A stretch of DNA of 64,000 nt, taken from CAVPHV01 sp963821095 (GTDB lineage: Bacteria > Actinomycetota > Acidimicrobiia > Spongiisociales > UBA5794). The stretch's first letter is position 1; each line of letters opens with the position of its first letter. The stretch is from contig CAWGCJ010000019.1 of the NCBI GenBank assembly GCA_963821095.1, positions 19,267 to 83,266 of the forward strand, read 5' to 3'. Made by a program: the position numbers and the translations under genes. Under the pieces are notes generated by a model. It did not search any database, was not told the origin of the DNA, and was given only the letters and a program-made list of their open reading frames with translations. This document shows positions 1 through 7,690 of the stretch, piece after piece.

Positions 1-338
1 ATCTCGTCGGTCATGTCGAGGCCGTAGACGAACCCGGTCGGTCCGACCCGCGTGGCCGAGAGCAGCACATCGATTCCTCCCCCGGAACCGAGGTCGAGCA
101 CCGTTTCGCCCTCCCCCAGTTCGGCTACGGCCGCCGGGTTGCCGCAGCCGAGGCTGGCGGCGGCTGCCTTGGTCGGGAGGGTCGCAATGTCCTCGGCCGA
201 ATAGAGGGTCGTGGCGAAGTCTTGAGCTCCATCTGTGCAGCAGTCGGTGCTACAGCAGCTGCGTGCTGCGTCGGCGGCCGCAGCGGCATAGCGGTCTCGG
301 ACATCCTCGAGGGTGGTCGGGTCGGTGGTGTCGGACAT
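1..338 (-). CDS. arsM: Arsenite S-adenosylmethionine methyltransferase, N-terminal part (runs off the window)
   Basis: The visible 112 residues match the start of ArsM, which methylates As(III) with SAM in the cytoplasm. Seen: an opening DVRDRYAAAA segment, Cys pairs in a CCSTDCC stretch, the SLGCGNPAAVAEL segment and the SAM-binding LDLGSGGGIDVLL motif followed by GLDMTDE. The start at 338 has a GGGAG ribosome site six bases upstream. It diverges from arsR across a short gap holding two palindromic operators, so arsenite-relieved repression by ArsR is the likely control. The C-terminal half, with further arsenic-binding cysteines, lies outside the window. The family call is secure; a related methyltransferase is the only alternative. 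Confidence 0.9.
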   Translation of the reverse strand, partial: MSDTTDPTTLEDVRDRYAAAAADAARSCCSTDCCTDGAQDFATTLYSAEDIATLPTKAAAASLGCGNPAAVAELGEGETVLDLGSGGGIDVLLSATRVGPTGFVYGLDMTDE

Positions 339-355
339 GGCGGCTCCCTGCGTCG

Positions 356-373
356 TATCGATGAAGTTCGATA
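356..373. promoter_or_regulatory. ArsR operator, copy 1 (TATCGA-N6-TCGATA)
   Basis: A perfect 6+6 palindrome with a 6-base spacer lies in the arsM/arsR gap. It sits inside a 26-base direct repeat (352-377) that recurs at 389-414 with 21 of 26 bases identical. It lies just downstream of the arsM promoter, where a bound dimer would block transcription. The assignment to ArsR is inferred from position. Confidence 0.6.
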
Positions 374-380
374 TGTCGGA

Positions 381-408
381 GCCTATCAGTCGTATCGACG
401 GACGTCAA
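381..408 (-). promoter_or_regulatory. arsM promoter
   Basis: Read on the minus strand, TTGACG (408-403) and TAGGCT (386-381) are separated by 17 bases, a good -35/-10 pair. It lies between and over the two palindromic operators, which suits repression by ArsR. Confidence 0.55.
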
Positions 409-410
409 TA
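393..410. promoter_or_regulatory. ArsR operator, copy 2 (TATCGA-N6-TCAATA)
   Basis: Second copy of the palindrome with one mismatch, centred 37 bases from copy 1. It covers the arsM -35 box and the first possible ATG of arsR at 410. This argues that arsR translation starts at 431, probably from a leaderless or short-leader mRNA. Confidence 0.55.
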
Positions 411-430
411 TGTCTGATACACTGCGTCCC

Positions 431-760
431 ATGGACCCAACCATCCAGCCCTGTTGTGATCCGGTGCTGGCCGAGCCGATCGACTCCACCGAGGCCGAGG
501 ATCTGGCATCCGCCTTCAAGGTCTTGGCCGATCCGACCCGACTCCGGTTGTTGAGCCTGATCGCCAACGCTGCCAACGGAGAGATGTGTGCCTGTGACCT
601 GGTTGCTCCGGTCGGCCGCAGCCAACCGACGGTCAGTCATCACCTCTCGATCCTGGCCGATGCCGGGTTCCTCACCCGAGAGCAGCGAGGGAAGTGGGCC
701 TGGTTCGCCATCGTCCCCGAGCGTGTCGCGGGATTGAGCGACGCCTTGGCTGCTTCCTGA
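431..760 (+). CDS. arsR: ArsR-family arsenic-responsive repressor
   Basis: A 109-residue winged-helix repressor that releases its operators when As(III) binds. Seen: dimer-forming N-terminal helix with LADPTRLRLLSLI (33-45), the recognition helix SQPTVSHHLSIL (64-74) and the beta wing around EQRGKWAWF. Metal ligands can be C53 and C55 in the CACDL motif, and C8-C9 near the N-terminus could provide a further thiol. ATG 431 is preferred over ATG 410, because 410 overlaps an operator; no clear ribosome site precedes either. It diverges from arsM and probably controls both genes. Confidence 0.9.
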   Translation: MDPTIQPCCDPVLAEPIDSTEAEDLASAFKVLADPTRLRLLSLIANAANGEMCACDLVAPVGRSQPTVSHHLSILADAGFLTREQRGKWAWFAIVPERVAGLSDALAAS

Positions 761-777
761 CCAGCCGGCCCGGTCTC

Positions 778-1659
778 CTAATCCATGTACGGCTCGCGGC
801 GCGGTCGGACATCGACCTCGATGCTGTAGAGCGATGTTGAGGCGGTGATGAACAGGGTCTTCCAGTCGGGTCCTCCGAATGTGAGGTTGCCTACCTTCTC
901 CGGCACCGCGATGAAGTCAATGCGTTCGCCGGCGGGGTCGAAGACCCAGACGCCCCCTGGGCCGGTCACCCAGATGTTGCCCAGTTCGTCGCACTTCATG
1001 CCGTCGGGTTTGCCGGCGACCTCATCGGACTTGACTCCGGTGGCGAAGAGTTGTTCGTTGCCGAGTGAGCCGTTGGCCGCAACGTCGAAGCGGCGGATCA
1101 GGCCGTTGGTGGTGTCGTTGATGTAGAGGTGTTGCTCACCGAGGCTGAAGCAAAGACCGTTGGGGGTCTCGAAGAGATCTCGGGGCACCACCAAGTTGAG
1201 CGACCCGTCTGGATCGATTCGAAATACACCCTGCCAGTCGAGTTCTTGCGGGCGGACGACGCCGTGGTGGCCATCGCGCCGTCCGTAGTAGGGGTCGGTG
1301 AAGTAGATCGCCCCATCCGATCGCACCACGATGTCGTTGGGGCTGTTGAGTTCGGCGCCGTCGAAGTGGCTGGCGATGGTCTCCTGGCTGCCGTCGGGAG
1401 CCTCCCGAACCACTGTTGAGATGGCGTGATGACAAACCAGGAGGTTGCCGGCGGCGTCGTAGGTGAGCCCATTGCTCTTGAACGAAGGTCGGCGATCGTC
1501 CCTGATTCCTGTTGTGGGGTTCCAGCGAGAGCGAACGTCGCCGGGGATGTCCGAGAAGACCAGCTCGCCGCCGCGGTGGTCCCAGACCGGGCCCTCGGTG
1601 AAGAGGAATCCGGTTGCCAATCGCTCAACGGTGCCGTTCGGATCGCGCAGTGGTGTCAT
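778..1659 (-). CDS. SMP-30/gluconolactonase-family protein
   Basis: A 293-residue six-bladed beta-propeller of the SMP-30/gluconolaconase/LRE family, enzymes that hydrolyse sugar lactones with one divalent metal. The family metal ligands are visible as E22 (FTEGPVW), N108 in SPND, N167 in ETPNGL and D219 in PDGMKCDE. There is no signal peptide, so it is likely cytoplasmic. GGAGG lies seven bases before the ATG at 1659. The next upstream gene on the same strand begins a secreted protein, and no sugar pathway genes adjoin, so the substrate is unknown. Confidence 0.85.
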   Translation of the reverse strand: MTPLRDPNGTVERLATGFLFTEGPVWDHRGGELVFSDIPGDVRSRWNPTTGIRDDRRPSFKSNGLTYDAAGNLLVCHHAISTVVREAPDGSQETIASHFDGAELNSPNDIVVRSDGAIYFTDPYYGRRDGHHGVVRPQELDWQGVFRIDPDGSLNLVVPRDLFETPNGLCFSLGEQHLYINDTTNGLIRRFDVAANGSLGNEQLFATGVKSDEVAGKPDGMKCDELGNIWVTGPGGVWVFDPAGERIDFIAVPEKVGNLTFGGPDWKTLFITASTSLYSIEVDVRPRREPYMD

Positions 1660-1715
1660 CGAACCCTCCTCAGTCGCAGGGCTCGAACACTAGAAGGCGC
1701 GGAGGTGAGCAGCGT

Positions 1716-2429
1716 TCAGCTGCACGGGACGGCGGGGGTGTTGCCGACCGAACGGCACACCCCACCGGTACCGGTTTCAATCGTGACGGTCGGGGCGAAG
1801 AAGCTGTTGACCTTGACGATCGTACGGCCGAGCGATCCGGTCGAGATGGCCACCGGGCCAGCAGCTCGCAGGGTGCTCTCGACGACCCGAGCGGTTCCGT
1901 CCAGACCAGCGACATCGGACGCCTCTACGGTGATGCCGGAACCGAGGGCTTCGAGGTGCGACGAGCGCACCAGCACTCGGCCATTGGGCCAGTCGAACGA
2001 TGCCGACAGCAGAATGCCGGCGGCGCGCAGAGTGCTGCGCTTGACCACCACCGTTCCGTCCTGCTCGGGCACGCCTTCATCTCCGGCGCAGCACCCGGCC
2101 GTCAACTCGAGGAAGCCGGCAACATCGATGACGCTGTCGACGACCCGGATCGTCGTTTCCTCGGGACTGCTGATTGCGACGAGATTCCCGGACCCCGTGA
2201 GCTCCAGTCCCCGCAGGACGAGTATGGCGCCGGGGTCGAGCACTACGCTGCAATCGCCGACGAGGGCGCCGGCACCTCCGACATAACGATCCGTTCCTGT
2301 CACGTCGATCCTGCCGTCGGCGTTGCAGTCTGCGGCGAAGTCGGCGGCGTCGGACGGGGCGGCGAGCGCCGACGCCATCGGCAGTACCGCAGCCAGGGCA
2401 AAGGCGGCGAAGATCGTGAGTCTTTTCAT
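1716..2429 (-). CDS. Secreted protein of unknown function with beta-strand repeats
   Basis: A 237-residue exported protein not recognised as a known family. The ATG at 2429, after AGGAGC, opens a Sec signal peptide (MKRLTIFAAFALAAVLP then an ALAA-type cleavage site). The mature part opens with a DCNADGRIDVTGTDRY segment that resembles a dockerin-like or EF-hand calcium loop. It continues as irregular repeats of about 30-40 residues around phrases such as VVDSVIDVAG, VKRSTLRAAG, VRSSHLEALG and VVESTLRAAG, as expected of a right-handed beta-helix. Cys pairs occur at CC (mid-protein) and near the C-terminus. The gene ends 56 bases before the SMP-30 gene starts and could share its transcript. Confidence 0.6.
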   Translation of the reverse strand: MKRLTIFAAFALAAVLPMASALAAPSDAADFAADCNADGRIDVTGTDRYVGGAGALVGDCSVVLDPGAILVLRGLELTGSGNLVAISSPEETTIRVVDSVIDVAGFLELTAGCCAGDEGVPEQDGTVVVKRSTLRAAGILLSASFDWPNGRVLVRSSHLEALGSGITVEASDVAGLDGTARVVESTLRAAGPVAISTGSLGRTIVKVNSFFAPTVTIETGTGGVCRSVGNTPAVPCS

Positions 2430-2582
2430 TGGCGCTCCTGGTGAGGTCAGCTGCGCCGAGCGTAGCGGCGGATCGCCCCGGGAAGCGAGAGATCCTCGCG
2501 ATCCGTGCACGCACGAACAGGATTGGGGGACGGTCGAGCGCTACGCTGTTGCGATCGTCCCATCTGGCGTCGAGGAGGTCCG

Positions 2583-3593
2583 GTGAACGTCGCCGATCCA
2601 TACGCACATATTCGCCTGGCACTTCACGCCGCCTTGGTTGGTGGCGATCCGGGCACCGCGTACAGGCTCGTCCGGGAATTGATGGACGAAGGCGTCTCAT
2701 TCGACGCGGTTCTCTTCGACTACCTCGGTGCCGTCCAGCGCGAGGTGGGGACGCGCTGGCAGCAGGCCGACTATCGGATCGCTGAAGAGCATGCCGCCTC
2801 GAGCACCACGGAGACCGTTGTCGGTTTGCTTGCCGGATCGTTCGACTTGGACGCCGAAGCCCCACACATTGTGGTCGCCAGCGCCGAGGGCGACTCCCAC
2901 TCTCTGCCGGCTCGGATGGTCTCGGCGTACCTCACCTCGCTTGGATGGCGGGTGACATTCCTCGGGTCAAGCGTTCCATCTGGAGATCTGGGTGCGTTCC
3001 TTGCCGACGAGCAGCCCCGAGCCCTCGTCCTGGCGTGCTCGTTGAGTTCGAACTTGCGCGGCGCCCGGGCCAGCATTGAGGCCGCCCACGATGCCGGCGT
3101 CCCGGTGGTGGCCGGCGGGCGGGGGTTCGGGCACAGTGGTGAGCGGGCTTCGGCTCTCGGTGCCGACGCCTGGATGGCCGATCCCCGTGGCCTCGACGAT
3201 CTGTTGCGAACCTGGGATCCCGATCCGGCGGCAGCTGAGGCCGAAGTGTTCGATGGCGGGGACCTTGATGTGCTCGAACAGCTCCGCTACTCGACCGTGG
3301 CCGCAGTGGTCGATGCGTTGCCACCGCCGGAAACGACGCTCGATGCCGGATTGTTGCGGGCGGACGTGAACTTGCTCTGGGATATCCTGTCCGCCTCCGT
3401 GCTGGTCGCCGACCCGGCCGTGGTCGCCGAGTTCATCTACTGGCACGACGCCCTGTCCCCAGGGAGCGGGCGGGTGATCGCGACCCGCGACCTCGTTGCC
3501 GCTTTGCGGGATCAGCTGCCCGACGAAGCTTTGGTGGCGCACACCTACCTCGATCTTGGGCTCGAGATGGCCGATTCGGAACAGGTCTCCTAG
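2583..3593 (+). CDS. CarH/LitR-like cobalamin-binding protein lacking a MerR DNA-binding domain
   Basis: A 336-residue protein starting at GTG 2583, chosen for GAGGAGG seven bases upstream. Residues 1-85 resemble the helical B12-binding-2 domain and carry W59-x9-E69-H70, the CarH light-sensor signature. Residues 93-215 resemble the B12 Rossmann domain with E102-x-D104-x-H106, where H106 would be the lower cobalt ligand; the usual Gly three residues on is Pro here. A GG(R)GFG segment near 175-180 matches the nucleotide-tail loop. Residues 240-336 are a helical region I do not recognise. No helix-turn-helix precedes the B12 part, so it may signal by protein contact rather than bind DNA. The 3' end overlaps the convergent dehydrogenase by four bases. 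Confidence 0.75.
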   Translation: MNVADPYAHIRLALHAALVGGDPGTAYRLVRELMDEGVSFDAVLFDYLGAVQREVGTRWQQADYRIAEEHAASSTTETVVGLLAGSFDLDAEAPHIVVASAEGDSHSLPARMVSAYLTSLGWRVTFLGSSVPSGDLGAFLADEQPRALVLACSLSSNLRGARASIEAAHDAGVPVVAGGRGFGHSGERASALGADAWMADPRGLDDLLRTWDPDPAAAEAEVFDGGDLDVLEQLRYSTVAAVVDALPPPETTLDAGLLRADVNLLWDILSASVLVADPAVVAEFIYWHDALSPGSGRVIATRDLVAALRDQLPDEALVAHTYLDLGLEMADSEQVS

Positions 3594-4576
3594 AGCTCGT
3601 TCCCCGAGCGCTCCCCGGCTGCATAGGCCACGAGGTTGCCGATCGTCGTGGCTGCGATCGCCTCGAGGGCCTCTTCGGTGAAGAAGGCCTGGTGACCCGT
3701 GATCAGCACATTTGGAAAGGTGAGCAGGCGAGAGAAGAGGTCATCCTGGAGGACTTGGTTGGAAAGGTCGTCGAAGAACAGGTCCTCCTCCTCTTCGTAG
3801 ACGTCGAGGCCGAGACTGCCGATCTTGCCCCTCTTGAGGCCGTCGATCACTGCGGCAGTGTCGATCAGCCCCCCTCGACTGGTGTTGATCAGCATGACGC
3901 CATCTTTCATCGCGCCGATCGCGTCGGTATTGACCATGTGGTAGGTCTCGGGGGTCAGCGGAGCGTGGAGGGTGATGATGTCGGATCGAGCGACCAGTTC
4001 GTCGATGTCGACGTACACCAATCCAACCTCTGCTGCGTCTGGGTTCGGGAATCGGTCGTGGCCGAGCACGTTGCATCCGAATCCGCGCAGAATGGTGGCA
4101 ACGGCCAGGCCGATCCGGCCGGTCCCGATCACGCCGACGGTCCGGCTGGCGAGGTCGAAGCCGAGTAGCCCTTCGAGGGCGAAGTTCGCCTCCCGTACCC
4201 GGTTGTACGATCGATAGATCTTGCGGTTGAGAGCAAGAATCAGCGCCACGGTGTGTTCGGCCACCGACGTCGGCGAGTAGGCGGGAACTCGAACCACGGT
4301 GAGGTCGAGGCGACGCGCCGCGTCGAGGTCGACGTGGTTGAACCCCGCCGAGCGAAGGGCGACGATCCGGACGCCGAGTTCGGCCAACTGCTCCAACACG
4401 GGAGCCCCTAGATCATCGTTGACGAAGGCGCAGACGGCGTTGTAGCCGCGTGCCAAGCCCGCAGAACGCACATCGAGGTGGGCCTCGAAGAACTCGACGT
4501 CGAGGCCGGCGTCGGCGGCGGCCTCGCCCAGGAAGCGTTCGTCGTACGGTTTGCTGGAGAAGACGGCAACTCTCAT
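3590..4576 (-). CDS. D-2-hydroxyacid dehydrogenase (D-lactate dehydrogenase type)
   Basis: A 328-residue NAD-dependent D-isomer 2-hydroxyacid dehydrogenase of the LdhA-like branch, reducing 2-keto acids such as pyruvate. Seen: substrate-domain phrase LRSAGFNHVDLDAA, the dinucleotide fold GVIGTGRIGLAVATILRGFG, the catalytic Arg in NTSRGGLIDT, a Glu in the DVYEEE stretch and the catalytic His in ITGHQAFFTEEAL. Length fits the family. It ends in a 4-base convergent overlap with the cobalamin protein and has no operon partner. Substrate specificity is inferred from overall similarity to LdhA. Confidence 0.88.
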   Translation of the reverse strand: MRVAVFSSKPYDERFLGEAAADAGLDVEFFEAHLDVRSAGLARGYNAVCAFVNDDLGAPVLEQLAELGVRIVALRSAGFNHVDLDAARRLDLTVVRVPAYSPTSVAEHTVALILALNRKIYRSYNRVREANFALEGLLGFDLASRTVGVIGTGRIGLAVATILRGFGCNVLGHDRFPNPDAAEVGLVYVDIDELVARSDIITLHAPLTPETYHMVNTDAIGAMKDGVMLINTSRGGLIDTAAVIDGLKRGKIGSLGLDVYEEEEDLFFDDLSNQVLQDDLFSRLLTFPNVLITGHQAFFTEEALEAIAATTIGNLVAYAAGERSGNEL

Positions 4577-4681
4577 GCCTGCAGCCTATGCCACCGCCCG
4601 TCGCTGAGTGCCGCGAACGCTCTGGATCCCGGTGGGTCCGTCTCGGTCGCAGGCGTCCCCATCCCCTGTCCCCCGAAGGCC

Positions 4682-5065
4682 CTAGGGAATGATCACTTCG
4701 GGGAAGTTGCGGTATGCGTCGAGATCATGCCGATACTGGGCCTGATGGGCCTGCCCACCTCCGTCACGCCACGTGACGGAGGCTCGGAACGTGTTGCTCT
4801 TGCGACGTCTGAAGAGATCGGTTGCCGAGTCGAGGAAGACGCGGACTTCCCGGCCGGGACGTAGGACGCCGACTCGGCGAAAGAACGGCAGCTCCGAGAC
4901 ACGAAGGTTGCGGGCTCCCATCAACGGTCGGGAGAACTCAACCGAGACATCGTGGGCGACGTGATCGCCGACGTTGACCAGGACGAGTTCGAACGCTCCT
5001 TTCGTGTAGTCGACGTCGAGCACCACGCCGGGTTTTGGTGTGTCGAGCGGAGGTCGCTCGGTCAT
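4682..5065 (-). CDS. Hypothetical protein coupled to a tail-tube-like gene
   Basis: A 127-residue soluble protein with no signal peptide and no recognised family. Its pattern of short hydrophobic strands (GVVLDVDYTKGAFELVLVNVG, shown here only in part; then HDVSVEFSRPL, FFRRVGVLRPG, REVRVFL, TFRASVTW) suggests an Ig-like beta-sandwich. Its ATG overlaps the stop of the upstream tube-protein gene as ATGA, so the two are translationally coupled and probably act together. No other phage or injection-system gene is nearby. Confidence 0.6.
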   Translation of the reverse strand: MTERPPLDTPKPGVVLDVDYTKGAFELVLVNVGDHVAHDVSVEFSRPLMGARNLRVSELPFFRRVGVLRPGREVRVFLDSATDLFRRRKSNTFRASVTWRDGGGQAHQAQYRHDLDAYRNFPEVIIP

Positions 5066-5502
5066 CAGTCCACCAACTCGAGGCCTTCGTGGCAGACTTC
5101 GATGGTCTCGATGGCCACCTCGCTTGACCCTGCATTCAGTTCGGGACCTTCATACCGGCACGGCCACGCTTCCCTGATCAGGTAGCGAACCGCAGGCTCC
5201 CGTGATTCGTTGAGGATCACGATCGAGCCGGTTCGTCGCTGCACCGTTCCGCTCATCGCTTGGATGATCCACTCCCAGAACGCTCGATCACCCGTGATGC
5301 CTCGCTTGAGAGTGACGTTGGCGTACTTGACCAAACCGGGGAGCTTGCGCACCGTCGGCACGACGTCGCTGCCCTCGCGATACTCGATGGGTTCGATCTC
5401 GAAGGACAACCCTGACACTTCGCTGAATGCGGCGACGGCGATTCCGTCGAATTCCACAATGAAGTTGAAGGCCGAATACGGGTCGCGGCGATCGGCGGCC
5501 AT
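5065..5502 (-). CDS. Phage tail/contractile injection system tube-like protein
   Basis: A 145-residue protein of the gp19/conserved phage tail-region family, whose members form the inner tube of contractile tails and extracellular injection systems. Seen: the N-terminal YSAFNFIVEFDGIAVAAFSEVSGL, shortened here to its key words FIVEFDG and SEVSGL, then EPIEYREGSD, the strand KYANVTLKRGI, and the C-terminal EVAIETIEVCHEGLEL. Length matches the family. Start at 5502 has AGGAGG seven bases upstream. It stands alone with one coupled small gene: sheath, baseplate and ATPase genes are absent here. It may be a domesticated remnant or feed a system encoded elsewhere. Confidence 0.8.
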   Translation of the reverse strand: MAADRRDPYSAFNFIVEFDGIAVAAFSEVSGLSFEIEPIEYREGSDVVPTVRKLPGLVKYANVTLKRGITGDRAFWEWIIQAMSGTVQRRTGSIVILNESREPAVRYLIREAWPCRYEGPELNAGSSEVAIETIEVCHEGLELVD

Positions 5503-5646
5503 TGACACACCTCCTGAGTAGCTCCCCACGAGGCTACGCATCGAGTGCGGGGTGTGGAGAGAGATCTGACACGGCTCGAGGTCCCCATCGAGCCGCCACC
5601 TGATATCGTTGCTTCGACTGGTCGCCGACCCCGGAGAGGAGGACCT

Positions 5647-5736
5647 GTGGAAGCCAAAGCAGTTGCAGCGCCAACGCTGCGCGTGTCTGTCACTTCATTC
5701 CGGGTGCTCCCGACGTCTGGTGTTCGTGCCTTGTAG
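5647..5736 (+). CDS. Possible 29-residue small protein
   Basis: A short frame starting at GTG 5647 lies in the gap between the tube-like gene and rsgA. Its only strong support is the ribosome site GGAGAGGAGG placed four bases upstream. The peptide (VEAKAVAAPTLRVSVTSF then a short tail) has no recognised family. It could be a leader for rsgA, whose start follows 53 bases later, or chance. Confidence 0.25.
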   Translation: MEAKAVAAPTLRVSVTSFRVLPTSGVRAL

Positions 5737-5789
5737 AAGGCGCCGACCGGAGAGAAGGGAGCTCCCCCGAGCTCCAGGAGTGTTCTCTG

Positions 5790-6908
5790 GTGCATTCAGC
5801 CAACACCGCCCAACCTGAGCATCGAACGCCGATGCCGGGACCCACCGCCTACGGATGGAACACATCCCTAGCCGCCGACTTTGCGGCCGTTGCTGGGGCC
5901 GATCATGTGCCGGCGCGTGTCATCCGAGTCGATCGGGGAGGTGTTCTTGCTGCCACCGCGTCGAGCGTCATTCGCTGTCACTCCGGCCGCGTCGCGACCC
6001 ACCCCGCCTCCGCTCCCGGTCCGCCGGCAACCGGTGACTGGATTGCCGTCCTCGCCGAGCCAGACGGGAGTTGGATGCTCGACGCCATCCTGCCTCGGCG
6101 GTCCACCATTGCGCGGCTCACTGCTCTCGGGGACGAACGGCAGGTCCTGGCTTCCAACGTCGACCTGGTGTTTGTCGTCCACGGACTTGACCGCGATCCC
6201 AAGCTGCGCCGTCTCGAGCGGACGCTGGTGATGGCCTGGGACAGCGGGGCGACGCCCGTTGTCGTGCTGACCAAGACCGATCTCGTCACCGGCGGCGGCG
6301 ATGGGCCCGGGGTCACATCGGTTGTCGCCGATGTGCAGGCGATTGCGCCGGGAGTCGACGTCATCGCGGTCAGCAACGCCACGGGCCACGGGATCGACGC
6401 CATCGAACGTCATATCGGATCGGGTACGACCGTGGTGCTGGTCGGGGAATCTGGTGCCGGAAAGTCGTCGCTGGTGAACCGTCTGCTCGGAGAGGAACGT
6501 CAGATCACCGCGGAGACTCGTGAAAGCGATGCCAAGGGTCGCCACACCACCACATCTCGCGAGCTGATCCCGCTGCCGATGGGTGGGGTGTTGATCGACA
6601 CCCCGGGTTTGCGCGGTCTCGGCCTGTGGGAGGGCGGCGACGGCATTGCGTTGGCCTTCTCCGACATCGAGGAGTTCGCCGCGGCATGCAAGTTCCGGGA
6701 CTGCGGTCACGGCAACGAACCCGGCTGTGGCGTCCTCGCCGCGGTGGAGGCTGGGGAACTCGACGACGCTCGTCTCGCTAGTTACCAGAAGCTCCACAAG
6801 GAGCTTGCCAACGAGTCGTTGCGTTCCGACGTGCGGGCGCGGCGTGCCTCCGAACGCGACGGCGGCCGTCGCTACAAACGGTCGAAGGAAGGCAAGGCGG
6901 AGTGGTAG
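5790..6908 (+). CDS. rsgA: Small ribosomal subunit biogenesis GTPase RsgA
   Basis: A 372-residue circularly permuted GTPase that checks late 30S ribosome maturation. Order seen: N-terminal OB-fold (about 20-110), then G4 TKTD, the P-loop GESGAGKSS, G3 DTPGLR, and the C-terminal zinc site C-x5-C-x-H-x5-C in ACKFRDCGHGNEPGCGV. Length is typical. GTG 5790 is preferred because AGGAG lies nine bases upstream; ATG 5832 lacks one. The last 37 bases overlap the convergent MEMO-family gene. Confidence 0.93.
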   Translation: MHSANTAQPEHRTPMPGPTAYGWNTSLAADFAAVAGADHVPARVIRVDRGGVLAATASSVIRCHSGRVATHPASAPGPPATGDWIAVLAEPDGSWMLDAILPRRSTIARLTALGDERQVLASNVDLVFVVHGLDRDPKLRRLERTLVMAWDSGATPVVVLTKTDLVTGGGDGPGVTSVVADVQAIAPGVDVIAVSNATGHGIDAIERHIGSGTTVVLVGESGAGKSSLVNRLLGEERQITAETRESDAKGRHTTTSRELIPLPMGGVLIDTPGLRGLGLWEGGDGIALAFSDIEEFAAACKFRDCGHGNEPGCGVLAAVEAGELDDARLASYQKLHKELANESLRSDVRARRASERDGGRRYKRSKEGKAEW

Positions 6909-7690
6909 GCGATGGCGGCGTACCCGACCACGCGGTTTCGTGGCCCTGCGGTGTCGCCTGAGTTGCGAAGGTCCAGTGTTTCGGGGCTCATTGAAGCGGT
7001 AGCCGTGGCGGCCAACAGGGACCGCACCGGCGAAGCGCCGCAGGCTTGATCGGGGTGAATGGCAGCAGGATCGCCGGCGACGATCGCATCGACTGTGGCG
7101 CGATCGCGACGTCGGGCCTCCTCATACGGCAAGTAGTGACTCAGGTCGGAGCTGACCACCACCAAGTCCTCCTCACCCCAGCAGCGATCGAGGAAGGCTC
7201 CGCCCCGAACAAACGGGACGTGCCCCACCACGGCAGGCAGCAGCTTCCATCCGTCGGTGAGGATGCGCTGGAGAAAGGGAAGCTGGACCTCGATGGCGTG
7301 CTCGCGCAGATGGGGATCGTCGGCGACAACTGCGGCGCGGGCGGCGACGAGTCTTTCGCGCAACTCGACGTCGACCGGTACCTCGCCGAGGGGAGTCCGC
7401 CATGCATCGAACCCGCTGAGCGCAATCTTGTCGAGCGGCACCGTGTGATTGGGGCCGAGCACTACGGCCGTTCTCACCGTGCGACCCTGATCGAGCAGGC
7501 GTCGGTAGGCCGTGGCGGCGACCGGGCCGGAGTACACGTATCCGGCATGGGGAACGATCATCGCGCCGAGCGGCTCCACCCGGCTCGGCACGCGAGCTTC
7601 ATGGACCATGAGGTCCACGCTGGCGGCCAACTCCGCGGCGTCGGCTGGGTAGAAGCTGCCGGCAACGGCCGGCAGGCGGACGCTGGTCAC
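6872..7690 (-). CDS. amrB: AmmeMemoRadiSam system protein B (MEMO family)
   Basis: A 272-residue MEMO1-like protein, related to class III dioxygenases. Seen: the opening RLPAVAGSFYPAD, then PHAGYVYSGPVAATAYR with the first conserved His, LGPNHT with the second, and SSDLSHYLPYEEA with the third. These would form the metal-like pocket. GTG 7690 is chosen because it overlaps the TGA of the upstream radical SAM gene as GTGA, a coupling signal; an upstream in-frame start would lie inside that gene. Function is unknown in biochemical terms; the family co-occurs with the radical SAM partner, as here. The usual third member, AmmA, is not in the window. Confidence 0.88.
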   Translation of the reverse strand: MTSVRLPAVAGSFYPADAAELAASVDLMVHEARVPSRVEPLGAMIVPHAGYVYSGPVAATAYRRLLDQGRTVRTAVVLGPNHTVPLDKIALSGFDAWRTPLGEVPVDVELRERLVAARAAVVADDPHLREHAIEVQLPFLQRILTDGWKLLPAVVGHVPFVRGGAFLDRCWGEEDLVVVSSDLSHYLPYEEARRRDRATVDAIVAGDPAAIHPDQACGASPVRSLLAATATASMSPETLDLRNSGDTAGPRNRVVGYAAIAYHSALPSFDRL

